The notes: generated from the sequence alone by a model not told the origin. Positions 33,168 through 47,069 are shown, numbered from the stretch's first letter. The stretch: DNA of 64,000 nt from Antilocapra americana (GCA_007570785.1 ML660203.1:10083524-10147523); one strand, 5' to 3'. Numbers and translations: made by a program.

Positions 33168-33400
33168 ACATTTATTGAGCACTTGTTCAGTGCTGGGCAC
33201 TATGCCAAATTCTTTGCACACTTCATCATACTGGATCCTGATGACAGCCCTATGAGGTAGTACTGTCATAAGCCCCATTGTACAGATACGGAATGCAGGG
33301 CTCAGAGAGGTGAAGTGACTTACCCAAGGTCACACAGCAAGTTAAGTGTCAGTGCTTGGATCTGAAGCCAGATCTGGCTGATAGCTGCACTCTAACCATG
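33168..33400 (-). repeat. MIR in the ZNF341 3' UTR
   Basis: Reverse MIR, hence sense to ZNF341: acatttattgagcacttgtt, gtgctgggcactatgccaaa, ctcagagaggtgaagtgact, tacccaaggtcacacagcaa. Its conserved CAATAAATG end falls at 33171-33176. Confidence 0.88.
33171..33176 (-). terminator. ZNF341: Candidate ZNF341 poly(A) signal
   Basis: On minus this is AATAAA, about 670 nt after the ZNF341 stop and the first AATAAA or ATTAAA past it. A T-run (12 A on plus, 33157-33168 region) lies just beyond, as a U-rich downstream element would. It belongs to a MIR. The choice rests on position alone. Confidence 0.45.
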
Positions 33401-33843
33401 ATACTCAAGTGCCTCCTACATGCCTACATTACAGAGTCATCTGGGGATGCTGGGAGGAACCGCATGTGAAAAGGTTCAATAGATAAGAATTCCAACCATC
33501 TCAGGGCTCAGCAGCTTAGTTAGAGGCTGTCCCTTGGCAGCCTAGAGGAGGGGTGGATGGGACGGCCCTGTCTTCCCTCTTAGGTAGCCTGACCACCAGC
33601 CTGGACCAGCCAGACCCTGGGCCGCTCAGGCTCAGCTGCCTCGGATCCCAGAATGGTGCAGGGCTTCCCAGCAGGACAGGGGACATAGCGAGGCGGCCTT
33701 GGGCCAGGGTTTACAGATGACATTCCAAAAGGATTTTGACCAATGGCTCACTTCCACTGGGAAGGCTCTCTGGTCTGCTCCCAGGGGCTCTGGACCTAAA
33801 GGTGAGCATCAGGTAGGACGCAGGAGCAAACACCATGGGCCCA

Positions 33844-34373
33844 TCACTCTGAGGCCTGGATGTAGACGGGCACAGCGAGCATGGCACACGAGCCCTCAGC
33901 CCCTGCCTGCAGCTCCGCCAGCGCCAGGTTGGAGCCCAGGCTCTCGGGATGCCCAGGCACTACCAGCTCAGGTTCGCCCCCCACCGTGCCCCCCACTACA
34001 ATGGACAGCACAGCATCTGGCTCTGAGAAGGGTGGCTTGCCTGGGGCAGCCTCGGGCATGGGCCCAGCCCCTGTGTCCTTCAGCTCCTCCAGCCCAAGCG
34101 GGTCAGGCAAGGGGTTCACCACCTTGTGCCCACTGCCACTGCTGCTGCGGGGGGCTGCCCGCCTCCGGGGGGGCCGCCGGGCTTGCAGGTCCTTGTCCTT
34201 TTGGGGGCCGAGGCGGCAGCGGTGATCCTTGAGGTATTTGTGGCGGGAAAAGCCCTTGGCACAGCCAGCGCAGCGGAATTTGTAGTTGCCCGTGTGGGCA
34301 CGCTGGTGCTCGGCGAGGTGGGCACGGCGGCTGAAGGACTTGCTGCACAGGGCACACTTGTGGAGCTTCATGC
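33844..34373 (-). CDS. ZNF341: ZNF341 last coding exon: final two zinc fingers and C-terminal tail
   Basis: The exon (acceptor AG at 34375-34374) opens by completing a Gly codon and then reads M-K-L-H-K-C-A-L-C. It carries one full C2H2 finger (HKCALC...HLAEHQRAH) and a second with an altered end (FRCAGC...YLKDHRC, where His-Arg-Cys replaces the usual second His spacing). A basic R-R-P-P-R-R-R stretch and an acidic, Gly/Ala-rich tail of about 110 residues follow, ending V-Y-I-Q-A-S-E before TGA (33846-33844). The tail is fingerless, presumably regulatory. Confidence 0.97.
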
Positions 34374-35474
34374 CTGAGGAGAGAGGGGAAGCCCGTGAGA
34401 GGTGCCCAGACCCTTCATCCTACACAGCTGCCTTGGCACTTGGCGTAAAACCCAGTTTCTCAGCTTGCGCTGTGAACAGGGGTGTGACCTAGGCTCTGCT
34501 CCCTCCAGTCTCATCTCCCACCTTCCCCTAGCCACTTCTGCTATGCCAGTCTCCTGCCTCGGGGCCTCTCCACATACTAGTCCCCTCTGCCTGGAACAGC
34601 AAGCTCAGCCCTCACACTGTGGCTAACTTTGCCAGGTCACCATCATCTCTCCCCTCTCTGGTTGGCCTGCCTTACCCTGGCCCCCTCATACTACTCCCCA
34701 CAGGGCGCCTAGAGAGGTCCTGGTAAAACTTCTCCATGACACTCCCTGCTCCAGACCCTCCAGTGATTCCCTGAGTTTCCCACGGAGCTGCATGTAGCTA
34801 ACCACCCCCTTCTCCTCTTAGCCCCTTCCCCTCTTCTCACTTGCTCTCTGAGCTCTAGGCCCACTGCCAACTCATCTCAAATACTCCCCAGTCTCTTCCC
34901 TGCCTCAAGGCTTCACACCTGCTGCTCCGTCACCCTGGAAGCTGTTTCCTGGCTCTTTTCATCTCACTGTCCTTTTCCTCTCTCAGACTCTGCTTTTCTG
35001 TCACCTCCTCTGAGAAGTCCTCCCTGACTCCCACTTCTCTTTTATTCTCTGCCCTCTCACTCTGCTTATTTCCATCTTGGAACTCAGCATATTTTAGTGT
35101 AATATAATTATTTGTTTGTAGTTCATTTTTTATCTCTGCCACTAAATGCTAAGCTTCCCAGGAGAGTGGGGTGGGTCTTTCTCTGCCTGACTCCCTCATG
35201 GCACCCCCAGTGCCTGACATGTGGTAGATTCTCAATTATCACTCACTGGGTGAATCACTGGTGCCTCCATGTCCACTGTGAAGTCAAGTCTATCCCACAC
35301 ACAGCTTGTGCCATGGCCCCCTCAGTTTCCCCGGAATGCTGGCTTAGACGGGGGCAAAAACTTGCCTGAGGTCACTCAGCAGGACAGTGGTAATGCCAAG
35401 AATCCAACCTAGGCTCTTGTCTCCAAGTCCTCAAACTGCTCTCCCAGATTTCAAACTAGATACTTTCTGGAAAA

Positions 35475-35630
35475 CAGTGGCTGTTCATCAGGGGTGACTT
35501 TACTACCCAGGGATTTCTTGGCTTGTCCCCTGGAGGCAGAAATGCTGCTAAACAATCTACAGTGCCCAGGGAAGATATCCACGACAAAGAATTATCCAAA
35601 ATATCAATAGTGCTGATACTGAGAAATCGT
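35475..35630. mobile_element. MER5A-like hAT element
   Basis: cagtggctgttcatcagggg start, gtcccctggaggcagaaatg, acaaagaattatccaaaata, gtgctgatactgagaaatc end. It lies in a ZNF341 intron. Confidence 0.75.
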
Positions 35631-35933
35631 GTTCCAGACCAAATGGCACATGGATGTGGGAAGCCAGCCAAGCTGCTCCAGGGAAGCAGTGGTCTTGCAG
35701 GGAGCTCCATGGAGCCCCTTGGAAACTGAGGAGTGATGTGAAGACCCCTACTCCACACCCCAGCTGCCCTGCTCTGCCGAGGGGACCAAGGAACCCCTCT
35801 GGCCTTATCTTGGAGCCACTCAGAATCGGATCTCCTTCCCACATGACCCCATCTCTATTACAGTGGGTGCTTCTCTGATACAGTCATCTCATGAGTCAGC
35901 CTCCTTCTCCACCTGGAGGCTGTGGCTGACTCA

Positions 35934-36209
<276 letters not shown>

Positions 36210-36396
36210 CTAAGCCCAGGACTCTCTTGTTGGCCACTCTGCTAGCCATCATCTACCCTGGGGGCTGGGTAGGGAAGCAGGGTGGGCAGTGAGGCAGCCA
36301 GGCAGCACCCGGGACAGGACACCCTCAGCCCCGGCCCCTTCCACCTCACAGCTGGTAAACCTGCCCCTGAGCCCTCCCAGGGTCGTCTCTACTCAC

Positions 36397-36508
36397 GAGA
36401 AGGGGCATTTGTATTTCTTGAATGGCTCATGGATCAACATGTGTCTCTTCAGTTTGTCCTTGCGGTTGAATGCGGACTCGCACACTGAGCATTTGTAGGG
36501 CTTCTCAC
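36397..36508 (-). CDS. ZNF341: ZNF341 exon: finger CSVC...HMLIH
   Basis: A 112-nt exon (2 + 108 + 2). It completes the H-S-G-E-K-P linker from the previous exon, then encodes one complete C2H2 finger (Y-K-C-S-V-C ... K-R-H-M-L-I-H), an E-P-F-K-K linker and the first Cys of the next finger. Acceptor CTGCAG, donor TC|GTGAGT. Confidence 0.96.
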
Positions 36509-37215
36509 CTGCAGGAGGAAACCCCGTTAGGGGGACCCACGGTGCCCTGAGAGGGAGTCTGGAGCTGGGGCACAGCAACTCCTTTAGAGAGGTGGCCTGA
36601 GGAAGACCTCTCTCTCCCTCCTCAGGATTTTGCTTTGCCAAGAAGACGAGGGGGTTGCTTCTGTTAGGAGGGGCAGGAAAGGCCTCTCTGATGAGGCAAC
36701 ACCTGAGGTGAGCCCTGAGGTGATGAGGGAGTGAGCCTGGCAGATATCTGGGAGTGAGTCCAGGCAGGAGGAGAGGCGGGGTGCCGGGTGTGTCTGAGGA
36801 ACAAACTGGAGGCCCATGTAGCCAGAAAAAGCAGGGAAGGGAGCACGAGGCAGAAGAGGAAGTGGGCAAGGCAGCCAGGCCCAACAGGGAGGGCCTGGAA
36901 AGCCAGGGATTCTACTCTGAGCCAAATGAGACGCCGCAGCGGGTCTGAGCGGAGGAGGGCCAGGATCTGACTGCATGAGGAGAGCAGACTGAGGGTGGTG
37001 AGGGCTCAGGCAGGAAGGAGGCTGGTCCAAGAAATGGGAAGTGGCCGAGTACTGGTGATGCTGAGAAAGCAGAACCAGCAGCCCTTGTCAATGGACTGGC
37101 TACGGGGCAGGAGAGGAAGAGAGTCAAGGATGAGCCTGAGGCATGTGAGACATGTGAGTGACAGGGTGGGCAGTTGTAACGTATACTGAAATGGGGTCCA
37201 CCATACGGGGGAGGG

Positions 37216-37405
37216 GAGGGAAAGTCGCTCAGTTGTGTCCGACTCTTGGCGACCCCATGGACTATACAGTCCATGGAATTCCTAGGCCAGAATACTGGAG
37301 TGGGTAGCCTTTTCCCTTCTCCTGGGGATCTTCGCAAACCAGAGATCGAACCCAGGTCTCCCGCATTGCAGGTGGATTCTTTACCAGCTGAGTCATAAGA
37401 GAAGC
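37216..37405 (-). repeat. Bov-tA SINE
   Basis: Reverse copy from aagtcgctcagttgtgtccg to the head ctttaccagctgagtcataa, in a ZNF341 intron. Confidence 0.9.
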
Positions 37406-37556
37406 TCAAGGGAGAGGGGGATTACATCTTATCTGATTGAATCCTTACAATAAACCATAAGGTAAGTCCTCGATGAGAAAACTGAGGTTCATGGTGTACA
37501 CTTGGTGTTTGGGGAGCTAAGATTCCATAGCTCAGCAGTATGGCCCAGAGCTCACT

Positions 37557-37690
37557 TGCTGCTGCTGCTGCTAAGTCGCTCAGTCATGTCCGCCTCTGTG
37601 TGACCCCATGGACTGCAGCCCACCAGGCTCCCCCATCCATGGGCTTCTCCTGGATGTGGGGACTGGAGTGGGGTGCCACTGCCTTCTCGG
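37557..37690 (-). repeat. Bov-A2-type SINE with (GCT)n end
   Basis: Begins with a gctgctgctgctgct run, then aagtcgctcagtcatgtccg and cccaccaggctcccccatcc. The AGC-type repeat at the SINE end is a known bovine pattern. Confidence 0.8.
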
Positions 37691-38318
37691 AGCCCACTTG
37701 AGTCACCCCAAATTATCTGCTGTAGATTCCATGGGTGGGGCTGCTGGGGATGGGGCGTGGAGAGCAGCTCTCACCTGACAGGGGTCGGGGGTCACAACCT
37801 GCCCTGTGGAAAAGGTCTATGACTGGGCTGTTTTATTGCCTTCCATTACTTCCTCTCTGTCCTCCTCTCTAAGATAAATAAGTACTTTTGAAAAATGCCA
37901 ATCCAGTGACTGAAGTAATTCTGATCATTACAATGGAACTGTCTGTAGTCATTAAAAAGGTTAAGGTATGGGAAGGGATTCTGTATTGAGAACAGTGAGC
38001 CCAGTCCTGGGAGCTCAGGACGGTCTCAACAGGATGATTTCTAGAGGCAGAGCCAAGAGTCCCTCCTCCAGCCTCCAGAGGCTCATCTTTACTCCATTGT
38101 TGGTGGGAACCTCTTGTTCCCTTGAGATGGCAGGTGGGTAGGGGGCCAGGAAGGAGATGGGGTGGGGGATGAAGAGAAGGGAGGGGATGGGCAAGAGGGC
38201 GCTGAGGAAGAAGGCTGAAGGAGCTGGGAAGGAAGGTCAGAGGGGGATGGAAAGGGGAACTGAGAGGGTGTCTGGGGGAGGGGGGAGGGTTTGAGCAGAA
38301 GTTGCTGGGGGGTGGCTA

Positions 38319-38507
<189 letters not shown>

Positions 38508-39901
38508 TTACAAGCTCAAGGGGCCCCTCATTACCAGCTCTTACGAAAACACCATTCTTTCTGCTCACTAGGGGTCAAGGCTCACAGTGTCCAGCTCAGT
38601 CATTAGAACCTCATGGCTCCCACTACTCACCCATAAGACCAGTCAAGACAGGACGGCTCTCAGCTTCTGCCCAGGCTATTGTTTCTACCCAGAGAGATGT
38701 TCTCTCTTAGCAGGACAAACTCCTACTCATCCTTTAAGACCCAACTCAGGTCACTGCTTCCGTGAAGCCCTCCGTGACTTCTCAATGCCACACATTCAAT
38801 GCCTTGGAAGTACACCCACACTTTTAAAGTTAGTATCTAACCTATTTGAATAACAGCCCTTTGCTCACATGAGATCTCCCAGAGGGCAGAGAGGAGCTCT
38901 CATTTCCCAGCATAGGGCCTGAGTTAAATGACTGACAAGCAGTGGAATGAATGAAGAAATGAACACGTAAGTGAAGAAATAAATGGAAAGGTAATAAAAA
39001 GCCAGAAAACATGGAAGCCAAAATCTCCTTCCTCCCCAGGTATAGGAAGGGCATTCATTCATTTTTTCATTTGTTTGATACAGATATGTGGTCAAGGACA
39101 CAGACCTAACTACTTACTCACTCCATTATCTCCTAGCTGGATGATCTTTCAGTGCCTTAGTTTCCCTGTCTGTAAAACAGTATGCCAGCCTCCTTTGGTT
39201 AAATGAGTCAGTTTCAGATGGAATGCTCAGAACCACATCTGGTACAGGGTTCTTGCTAATTCATGATACCTTTTATTCGGACCACAAATTCCAAACCCTC
39301 AAATTAGGCTATAAAATTAGAAACATCTACAATGAGGCCAAAGTGAAACCAGGACTGTCTGTCCTAGGAAATCTGCCATGTAAGGTGGTAAGAAAATGAG
39401 AAGAACAAAGAAACCAGTTAGATACACCAGGGGGTGCAATCAGCAAAATCCAGACTTCAGGAAACTCCACAGGACCAAAGACTCAGCTTCTTCAACAAAC
39501 ACATTAAAAGGAAAAAAAAAAAAGAGCATTGATGGGGGAATCTGTAGATTAATAGAAAGTTTGGTTGGATCAGTCAATCACAACATATGAACCTGATTCA
39601 AACAAACTTTACAAAAATTATGTTTTGGGGAAAAGTGAAAAATTGAACCCTGACTGGATTTTTGATGGGTGTGAAGGGCCAGGCTTTAGTGAGAGATTCC
39701 AGATCCACTGAAAAAAAGAACTGGAAAACCAGGATAATAAGATGTCAGGAAGGTGGAGGCTGCTGTTTGCATGCTGGGCCTGGGCCCAGAGAGTCTTCAC
39801 TCCACAGCCTGGCTGGCCCGCCTGGCCCCAGTAGCAACCCCGGGCCAGCCAGGGTGGGTGACCAATTGGTAAGACGGGCCAGGGAGAGCTCTCACTCCTT
39901 A

Positions 39902-40213
<312 letters not shown>

Positions 40214-41354
40214 TTACTGGTTAACATACCCACAAAACAGCAGTTTCAGGCCACAAGCCACTCTAAAGAAAAGACCCCACTGTCTTCCCACCATGAAAAC
40301 ATTGGCCAGCAAATGGGCCCATTTACAATGCAGTACCAATGAGGAAAGCTAGAGGCAGGTGGGCAATTCATGCTAAAAACAGAACTGTGGGCTCTGCCAT
40401 CTGTACACCAGGGCCACAGTGGGAAATGCACAGACAGACTGCACCTGTGGTGGGCCCAGGGGACTCCCCCTCAGGCCACACCCTGAAAACCACAAGCTAA
40501 ATGCCTACAGATGGCAAGAAAGAAGGAAGGGGTTGGGTGGGAGCCGTGCTACCAGGAGGGCAGAGACTTTGTGGGCTGGTGGGAGGAAGATGGGAATGGC
40601 TCAGGCTCTGGTGGCAGGAGGCACAGGTTTGCAGGGGAGGCAGTTTCGCAAGACGGTTAAAATGAAAATTCCCTACCAGAAATGCCACCCTAACTAAGTC
40701 ATGCAAGATAACACGCCCAGCAATAGGGCAAATCCATGTCATGTGTCTCCTGATACAATGTGCTGAGAAAGACACAGCGTCGCTTCGTGATGCTCCTGCC
40801 AAAAGTGTCGATCCTGGACCAACCCTGAGGTTATATCAGACAAATCCAAACTGAGCCCATTCTACAAAATACCTGGCTTTTACTCTCCCAAAATACTAAG
40901 GTCATAAAAGACAAAGACAGAAAGAACTGTTTCAGCAAAAAGGGGACTGAAGAGACAAGGATAACCGAAGGCAACGTGTGATCCTGGATTGGACCCTGGG
41001 ACCAGGAAAAATTTTTTTCTTTATCTATAAAGGATGTTATTGGAACAACTGGAAATATTTGCATAAGGTCTATAGATGAGATAACAGAACTGTATTGATT
41101 TAACTTCCTGATTTTGGTAACTACACCATGCTTTTATGGAAGAGGTTATCCTTGTTTTTAGAAAATACACATGAAAGAGAAAAGGTAAAGGAGCATAGTA
41201 TCTGCAAATTATTCTCAAAAAGCTCAGAATGTGATACAGCCAGTGTGGTTAGTATTATAATACCTGGGAAATGTGGGTGAAGAGTATGTATGGGAATTCT
41301 TTGTACTATTCACAAAACTTTTTTAGAAGTCTGAGATTATGTCGAAGTAATTTT

Positions 41355-41512
41355 TAAAAAAATATTTATTTATTATTTGGCTGCAGTGGGTCTTAGCTGC
41401 AGCATATGGGATCTCTAGTTATGGCATATAGGATCTAGTTCCCTGACCAAGGATTGAAGCCCCTGCATTGGGAGCTCAGACTTTTAGCCACTGGAACATC
41501 AGGGAAGTCCCT
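41355..41512 (-). repeat. CHR-type SINE
   Basis: Reverse copy: ttggctgcagtgggtcttag, gatctagttccctgaccaag, ending ccactggaacatcagggaag. Confidence 0.85.
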
Positions 41513-41699
41513 CAAAGTAGGTTTAAAAGAAACACTTCTTGAAAGCGATTGTCTATGGGATGCGGAAGTGGGTCAGGATGGATAGGGAATTCCTTTTCAT
41601 TCTAGGCACTTCTGTAGTTTTAAAACACTGTGTCGTATGCACATAAATTTATGTTTTTAGGTAGTAATTAATTTTTTGCAAACCCCTCTTTGATCTTTG

Positions 41700-41870
41700 A
41701 CCTGCAAAATTACTTCTAGGAACTTATTTACAAGTGAGTAAAGATACATATCCAAAGTTGTTCCCTGTAATGTTGTTTATAATAATGGCAAACTGGAAAT
41801 AACCTAATTAACTTGTAGTAAGGAACAGGTTAAATAAATTATAGCCTATCCATGTATAATGGAATGCTAC
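41700..41870 (+). repeat. Old L1 fragment
   Basis: gttgtttataataatggcaa and tagcctatccatgtataatg match L1 ORF2/3' UTR junction sequence. Confidence 0.55.
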
Positions 41871-41914
41871 CTTCTCTCTGAGCCTCAATATCCTCATCTT
41901 CACAATGAGGAGAA

Positions 41915-42080
41915 CACCACAGCTATGGGCTGAACTAGGTTCCTCCAAAATCCATATGGTGAAGTCCTGACCTCCAATGTAATGGTATTTGCAGATGGAG
42001 CCTCTGGGAGGTTCTTAGGTCTAGGTGAGATCATGAGTGTGGGAGCCTCCAGATGAGATTAGTGCCCTTATAAGAAAAGA
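41915..42080 (+). repeat. MaLR/ERVL-like LTR fragment, split by CHR
   Basis: ctatgggctgaactaggttc, tccatatggtgaagtcctga, ggtcccttataag-like end (tagtgcccttataagaaaag). The repeat probably resumes after the CHR SINE at 42372. The family assignment is tentative. Confidence 0.45.
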
Positions 42081-42082
42081 GC

Positions 42083-42370
42083 AGGGACTTCCTTGGTGGT
42101 CCAGAGGTTAAGAATTTGCCTTCTAACACGGGGAACGTAGGTTCAATCCCTGGTCAGGGAACTAAGATCCCACATGCTGAGGGGCAACTAAGCCCACATT
42201 GCAACTACTAAGCCCACGTGCTTTGGAGCCTGCCTGCCACAACTAGAGAGAAGCCCACACCACTACTTGAGAGAAGACTACATGGCACAATGAAGAGCCC
42301 TCAAGCTGCAATAAAAGATTCTGAGTGCCACAACTAGGACCCAATGCAGCTAAAGAAGGAAAGAAAGAAA
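42083..42370 (+). repeat. CHR-type SINE, long form
   Basis: gggacttccttggtggtcca head, tcaatccctggtcagggaac, multiple gccacaacta units, caatgcagctaaagaagg tail. Confidence 0.9.
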
Positions 42371-42739
42371 ACAAGACCAGAGAGAAAGGGCACTCTCTTG
42401 CGCGTGTGTCTACAATACTCTGTATAGCCACCTGACCTGACTGATACAACCTAACTCCCAGGAAGGCAGGGCTCAGTGTCCCTAAGGCAGGTCAAGGCAC
42501 CTTGCAGGTATTCCCTTACTTTTACTTTTACTTGGCATCTCACTCCAGAGAGCCACACAGCTACAGGGACTCCTAGAAATTCCACAGATTGGAAGGGCAA
42601 AAGCAAATGCTGTCTACACATGGGAATTACTCATCGTTATCCAGAAATCACCCCTTAGCTGTTCAGAGTTCACCTAGCTTTCCTGCCTCTGGGGCCCCAT
42701 TTCCCAATCCCCCCAGGGTCAGCTGCCCTCTACCCCATT

Positions 42740-43170
42740 TCTTGAGCCCCAGTCCCCCTGCCAGCTTCTCAAAGCTCCTGTGATTTCTACAAGATCCTCA
42801 GGCCCTGGCCCCTATGGTCTCTCCCAGGCCCTATCTAAACATCTCCCACTTCCCTTCTACAGAACAGTCATTCTAAACCACTTGCTATTTTATTTCCTAG
42901 CTTTACACTCGCTGTTCCTCCTGCTAGGAAGGTACCCTCGGCCATCCACTGTCTACCTGGCAAACTCCTACCCATCCTTCAAGACCCAGTTCAGATATCA
43001 TTGCTCCTGGGATACCTTCCCTTGCCCTACCTCTCACCATGGGTATATATGTCTATGATGGCATTTTATCACAGCATATAGTAAGAATATATACACTCCT
43101 GTCTCCCTAAGCAGTCCATGCATTCTAAACTCAAAGTCTGTATTTACTTATTTCTGAACCCCAGAAGCCT
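42740..43170 (+). repeat. L2-like segment
   Basis: Block order matches an L2 3' end: ttacactcgctgttcctcct, caagacccagttcagatatc, tccctaagcagtccatgc. Confidence 0.5.
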
Positions 43171-43389
43171 CAACCAGGAGCTACAGGTGGGCCGGGGTGG
43201 GGGGTGCATTAACAGAGGTCATCAGCCAACTCCCTGCAGATACAAATCTGCACAGAGAAGCAAAACCATTCTAAGATGAAAATATTCACTAACGAACTAG
43301 ATGAAGTCCCTGGACAAAAACTCCTATTTTTTTTCCCACTAATACCTATCCCCATGCACTACGTGCTGGGTTTTGTGAGGCAGCTGCTC

Positions 43390-43770
43390 CCAAACGACAT
43401 AAGGCTAATGCACAGCGAAACGAATGGAGAGCAACAGTGAGGGGTTCTTCTAAGTCACGGAAGTGATGCTGGATAACACCATTGGCAAATGGGATTCTGG
43501 AGGAGAAGCCAGAAAGCTCTCAAGGAAGGGAAACTCTACATGGATGAACACAGGCTCAGGAGCTCCAATGAGGATGACAAGGATGATTACAAGATCAATG
43601 GATCCAAAGAGAATGATCGGATGTTCTAAGGACTAAAAGCATATGGCAAAAAAGGAGGGAGCCTTTCATCATTTCTGCCAAGGGCACCTTCTTTATGACT
43701 GAAACAGAAGACTACAGCCATGTAAAGGGTTGCCATAAAAATTACCCACAATAAAATATACATTTAATTC
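43390..43770 (+). other. Unassigned segment, possible old retrocopy
   Basis: A non-repetitive-looking stretch with local open frames (for example an N-E-D-D-K-D-D-Y-K-I-N-G reading at about 43570) and an aataaa at 43751. Stops and frame changes interrupt it. I recognise no parent gene and see no poly(A) tail or duplication, so no function is claimed. Confidence 0.2.
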
Positions 43771-43905
43771 ATTCCTTGTCCTATTCTAAGAATCAGCATA
43801 TAGCTCCAACAAAAATTCTATAGATTATAAAACATACCCATCTTATTTTTATGAGTTTTGCTTTCAAATATATGCTTGTGCATTTTTTTATTTAAGAATC
43901 GATGT

Positions 43906-44182
43906 AGGATTTCCCTGACAGTCTTGTGGTTAAGAATGCATCTGCCAATGAATGCAGGGACTCAGGTTCAATTCCTGGTCCAGGAAGATCCCACATGCTG
44001 TGGGACAACTAAGCCCATGAGCCACAACTATTGAAGCCCACACCCCAGAGCCCATGCTCTGCAACAAGAAAAACCACCACAATGAGAAACTTGAACACTG
44101 CAGCTAGAGAGTAGCCCCCGCTTGCCACAACTAGAGAAAGCCTGTGCTCAGCAACCAAGACCTGGTGCAGCCAAAAAAAAAA
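43906..44182 (+). repeat. CHR-type SINE, long form
   Basis: aggatttccctgacagtctt head, gttcaattcctggtccagga, gagagtagcccccgcttgcc, gacctggtgcagccaaaa tail. Confidence 0.92.
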
Positions 44183-44460
44183 GGTTAATAAAACAATCAG
44201 TGTACCATTCTAAGTGTAATCTAAATTGTGTAGATAGATTATCAGACAAAATGCTATTTTCATAATATTTTACTTTGGGGAAAAACAGATCTTTTTCCAC
44301 TACGAATAAGGAAAAATCGGCTTCCCTTTTTTTAAGATTTTTTTTTTTTTAGGTTGCATGTCTGCCAGGTTAAAGAATCATACAAGCAGGGCCCACATTT
44401 TCTCCCCCCTCGGTGCCAAGGCACAAAACCCATTCCCCCAGGCTGGACCCTGGAGCCTCA

Positions 44461-45088
<628 letters not shown>

Positions 45089-45569
45089 TCAACCACAAAC
45101 TGGTACTTGCCACGGGCACTTGCCATCTGCCTCTACAAGGATTAAATCACATGCTGCTACAGCTGACCCACCCGCTGAAAGGAGCTCAGGGTGGACAGCA
45201 GAAATGAGGCACTCTGTCCTCGAGGAGAAACTAGTAGGACAGGTCTTCAGGTATTTTTAGGAGCTGATTTTATGAGCCTAATTCTTCTATCTCCCTGTAT
45301 CTGAAAAAGCACTAAAATCCTTCATGGTGACGACTGCTCCTCATGACTAGCAAAAGCTTCACAAGCCTAGCAGAAACCTTCTGGAAAAAATATGTGCTTG
45401 ATTGCATGTACCCTCTCTTCACCAAAATCTCATATATACTGACCTTTCCCTCCCTGCTCCTCTTTGGAGCAGTTTCTCAGAGCTACCAGAGGTGCTGCCT
45501 CCCGGGCTGCCCTCGTTGTGCCCCTAATAAAACTTAACTCTCACGTTGTGCATTTCTTCTTAAATCAAC
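45089..45569 (+). mobile_element. LTR-like endogenous retrovirus fragment within the L1
   Basis: ctctttggagcagtttctca, gctgcctcccgggctgccct and cccctaataaaacttaactc (AATAAA at 45526) form a typical LTR R/U5 region on plus. tcaac occurs at 45089-45093 and again near 45566, but the exact ends are unresolved. It has no coding region. Confidence 0.55.
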
Positions 45570-45847
45570 GTGTATACTTCTATGTATTCCCTCCCTCTTA
45601 AGCCTCCCTCCCACCCCACCCCCATACCATACCCTAGGCCATCACAGAGCACCGAGCTGAGCTCCCTGTGCTACACAGCAGCCTCCCATAGCCATCTATT
45701 TTACACATGGCAGTGACTACATGTCAGGGCTACTGTCTCGATTTGTCCTACCCTCCTCTTCCCCTGCTGTGTCCACAAGCCTGTTATCTACATTTGCATC
45801 TATACTCTGCCCTGCAAATAAGTTCATTTGCATCATTTTTCTAGATT
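45570..45847 (-). repeat. L1 3' UTR, middle part of the inverted L1
   Basis: Reverse L1 sequence: aagcctccctcccaccccac, ctccctgtgctacacagcag, aataagttcatttgcatcat, ending at tctagattct. Confidence 0.75.
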
Positions 45848-45990
45848 CTGGGAAATATAAATTAAAACCACAATGAAGTACCACTTCACATTGGTCAGAA
45901 CGGCCACCATCAAAAATATATATAAACAATAAATTCTGGAAAAGGTGTGGAGAAACAGGAACCTTCTTCTACTGTATGCACTGGGTATAC
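45848..45990 (+). repeat. Inverted 5' part of the same L1
   Basis: From ggaaatataaattaaaacca on, the sequence turns to plus-strand L1 ORF2 (aatgaagtaccacttcacat, tggtcagaacggccaccatc), the same block found at 6640. This is the opposite orientation to 45570-45847. Confidence 0.75.
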
Positions 45991-46694
45991 TTAAGAAAAA
46001 TTATCCAAAACCTGGAATGATAATATCTTGAAAAGATGGCATCCTATCCTTTCAATTTTATGTGAGAATGGTGGCTCTCCAACTCGAGCCTGCATTACGG
46101 TAACAGACGGGCCACTTCCAGGGAGTCTGACGCAGCAGGTCTGGGTGGCCTGAACATGTGCATTCCTGCCAAGCACCCAGGTAATGCTGCAGCTACTGGG
46201 CTGGGGACCTCACTTTGAGAAGTGCTGTCTGGCAAGCAGTTAGGTGAAGACAGTTGAGCTGCTGAGGGTCACCTCACTCTCTGGGTGATGTCACTTGTTT
46301 TGACTATTTATTACTGATCAGAACCTAGACTCTCTAAAGCTAAATGTTAACTTGTAGAAAACTGATCCAATGTCAATGATTTTTGTCATGTAGAAAAGAT
46401 AACTCCAGAGGGTTTTTCTTTTTTTTTTTATTGCCCTGAAGGACATAAACCAGATTTGTATCTAACTTAGTAATCTTATTTCAGGATTCCTTTTTTTTCA
46501 CTGACACAGTTACACACAGATATTGATTATTAGTGTTCCATATCATCTTTTGACCGGCTTTGTCATTTTTTCCAGTTCCCCCATTAATGAATTAAGCAAA
46601 ATTCTGATTCAAGTTCACTATGTTATTTGTATGAAAGATATGCTTTTAACATTTTAAAAAGTATACATTAGTAAGTAGTACACACGTCTCATGG

Positions 46695-46912
46695 GGCTTC
46701 CCAGGTGGTGCTAATGGTAAAGAACCCGTCTGCCAATGCAGGAGATATAAGAGATGTGGGTTTGATCCCTGGGTCGGGAAGATCCCCTTGGAGGAGGGCA
46801 TTGCAACCCACTCCAGTATTCTTGCCTGGAGAATCCCATGGACAGAGGAGCCTGGCAGGCTACAGTATACAGGGTCACAAAGAGTTGGACACGACTGAAG
46901 TGACTTAGCACA
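46695..46912 (+). repeat. Bov-tA SINE
   Basis: gggcttcccaggtggtgcta head, gtttgatccctgggtcggga, ggcaggctacagtatacagg, agttggacacgactgaagtg. Confidence 0.93.
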
Positions 46913-47069
46913 TATGCACGCACACACTCTTCCTCACAGGGATGTGAGACAGTCACAGTTGCATGACACACTCAGGGTTGCCTATACAATCCCAACCCTT
47001 CTTCCTAACAAAGAAGGAAGAAGGCTTCTTCTTCCTAGCAAAGTGAACCCTGATTTGCTCAGAGTGGCA

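Noticed and set aside
33699..34232. Plus-strand frame of 177 codons
   Set aside because: It is the antisense of the last ZNF341 exon, open because of GC-rich codons.
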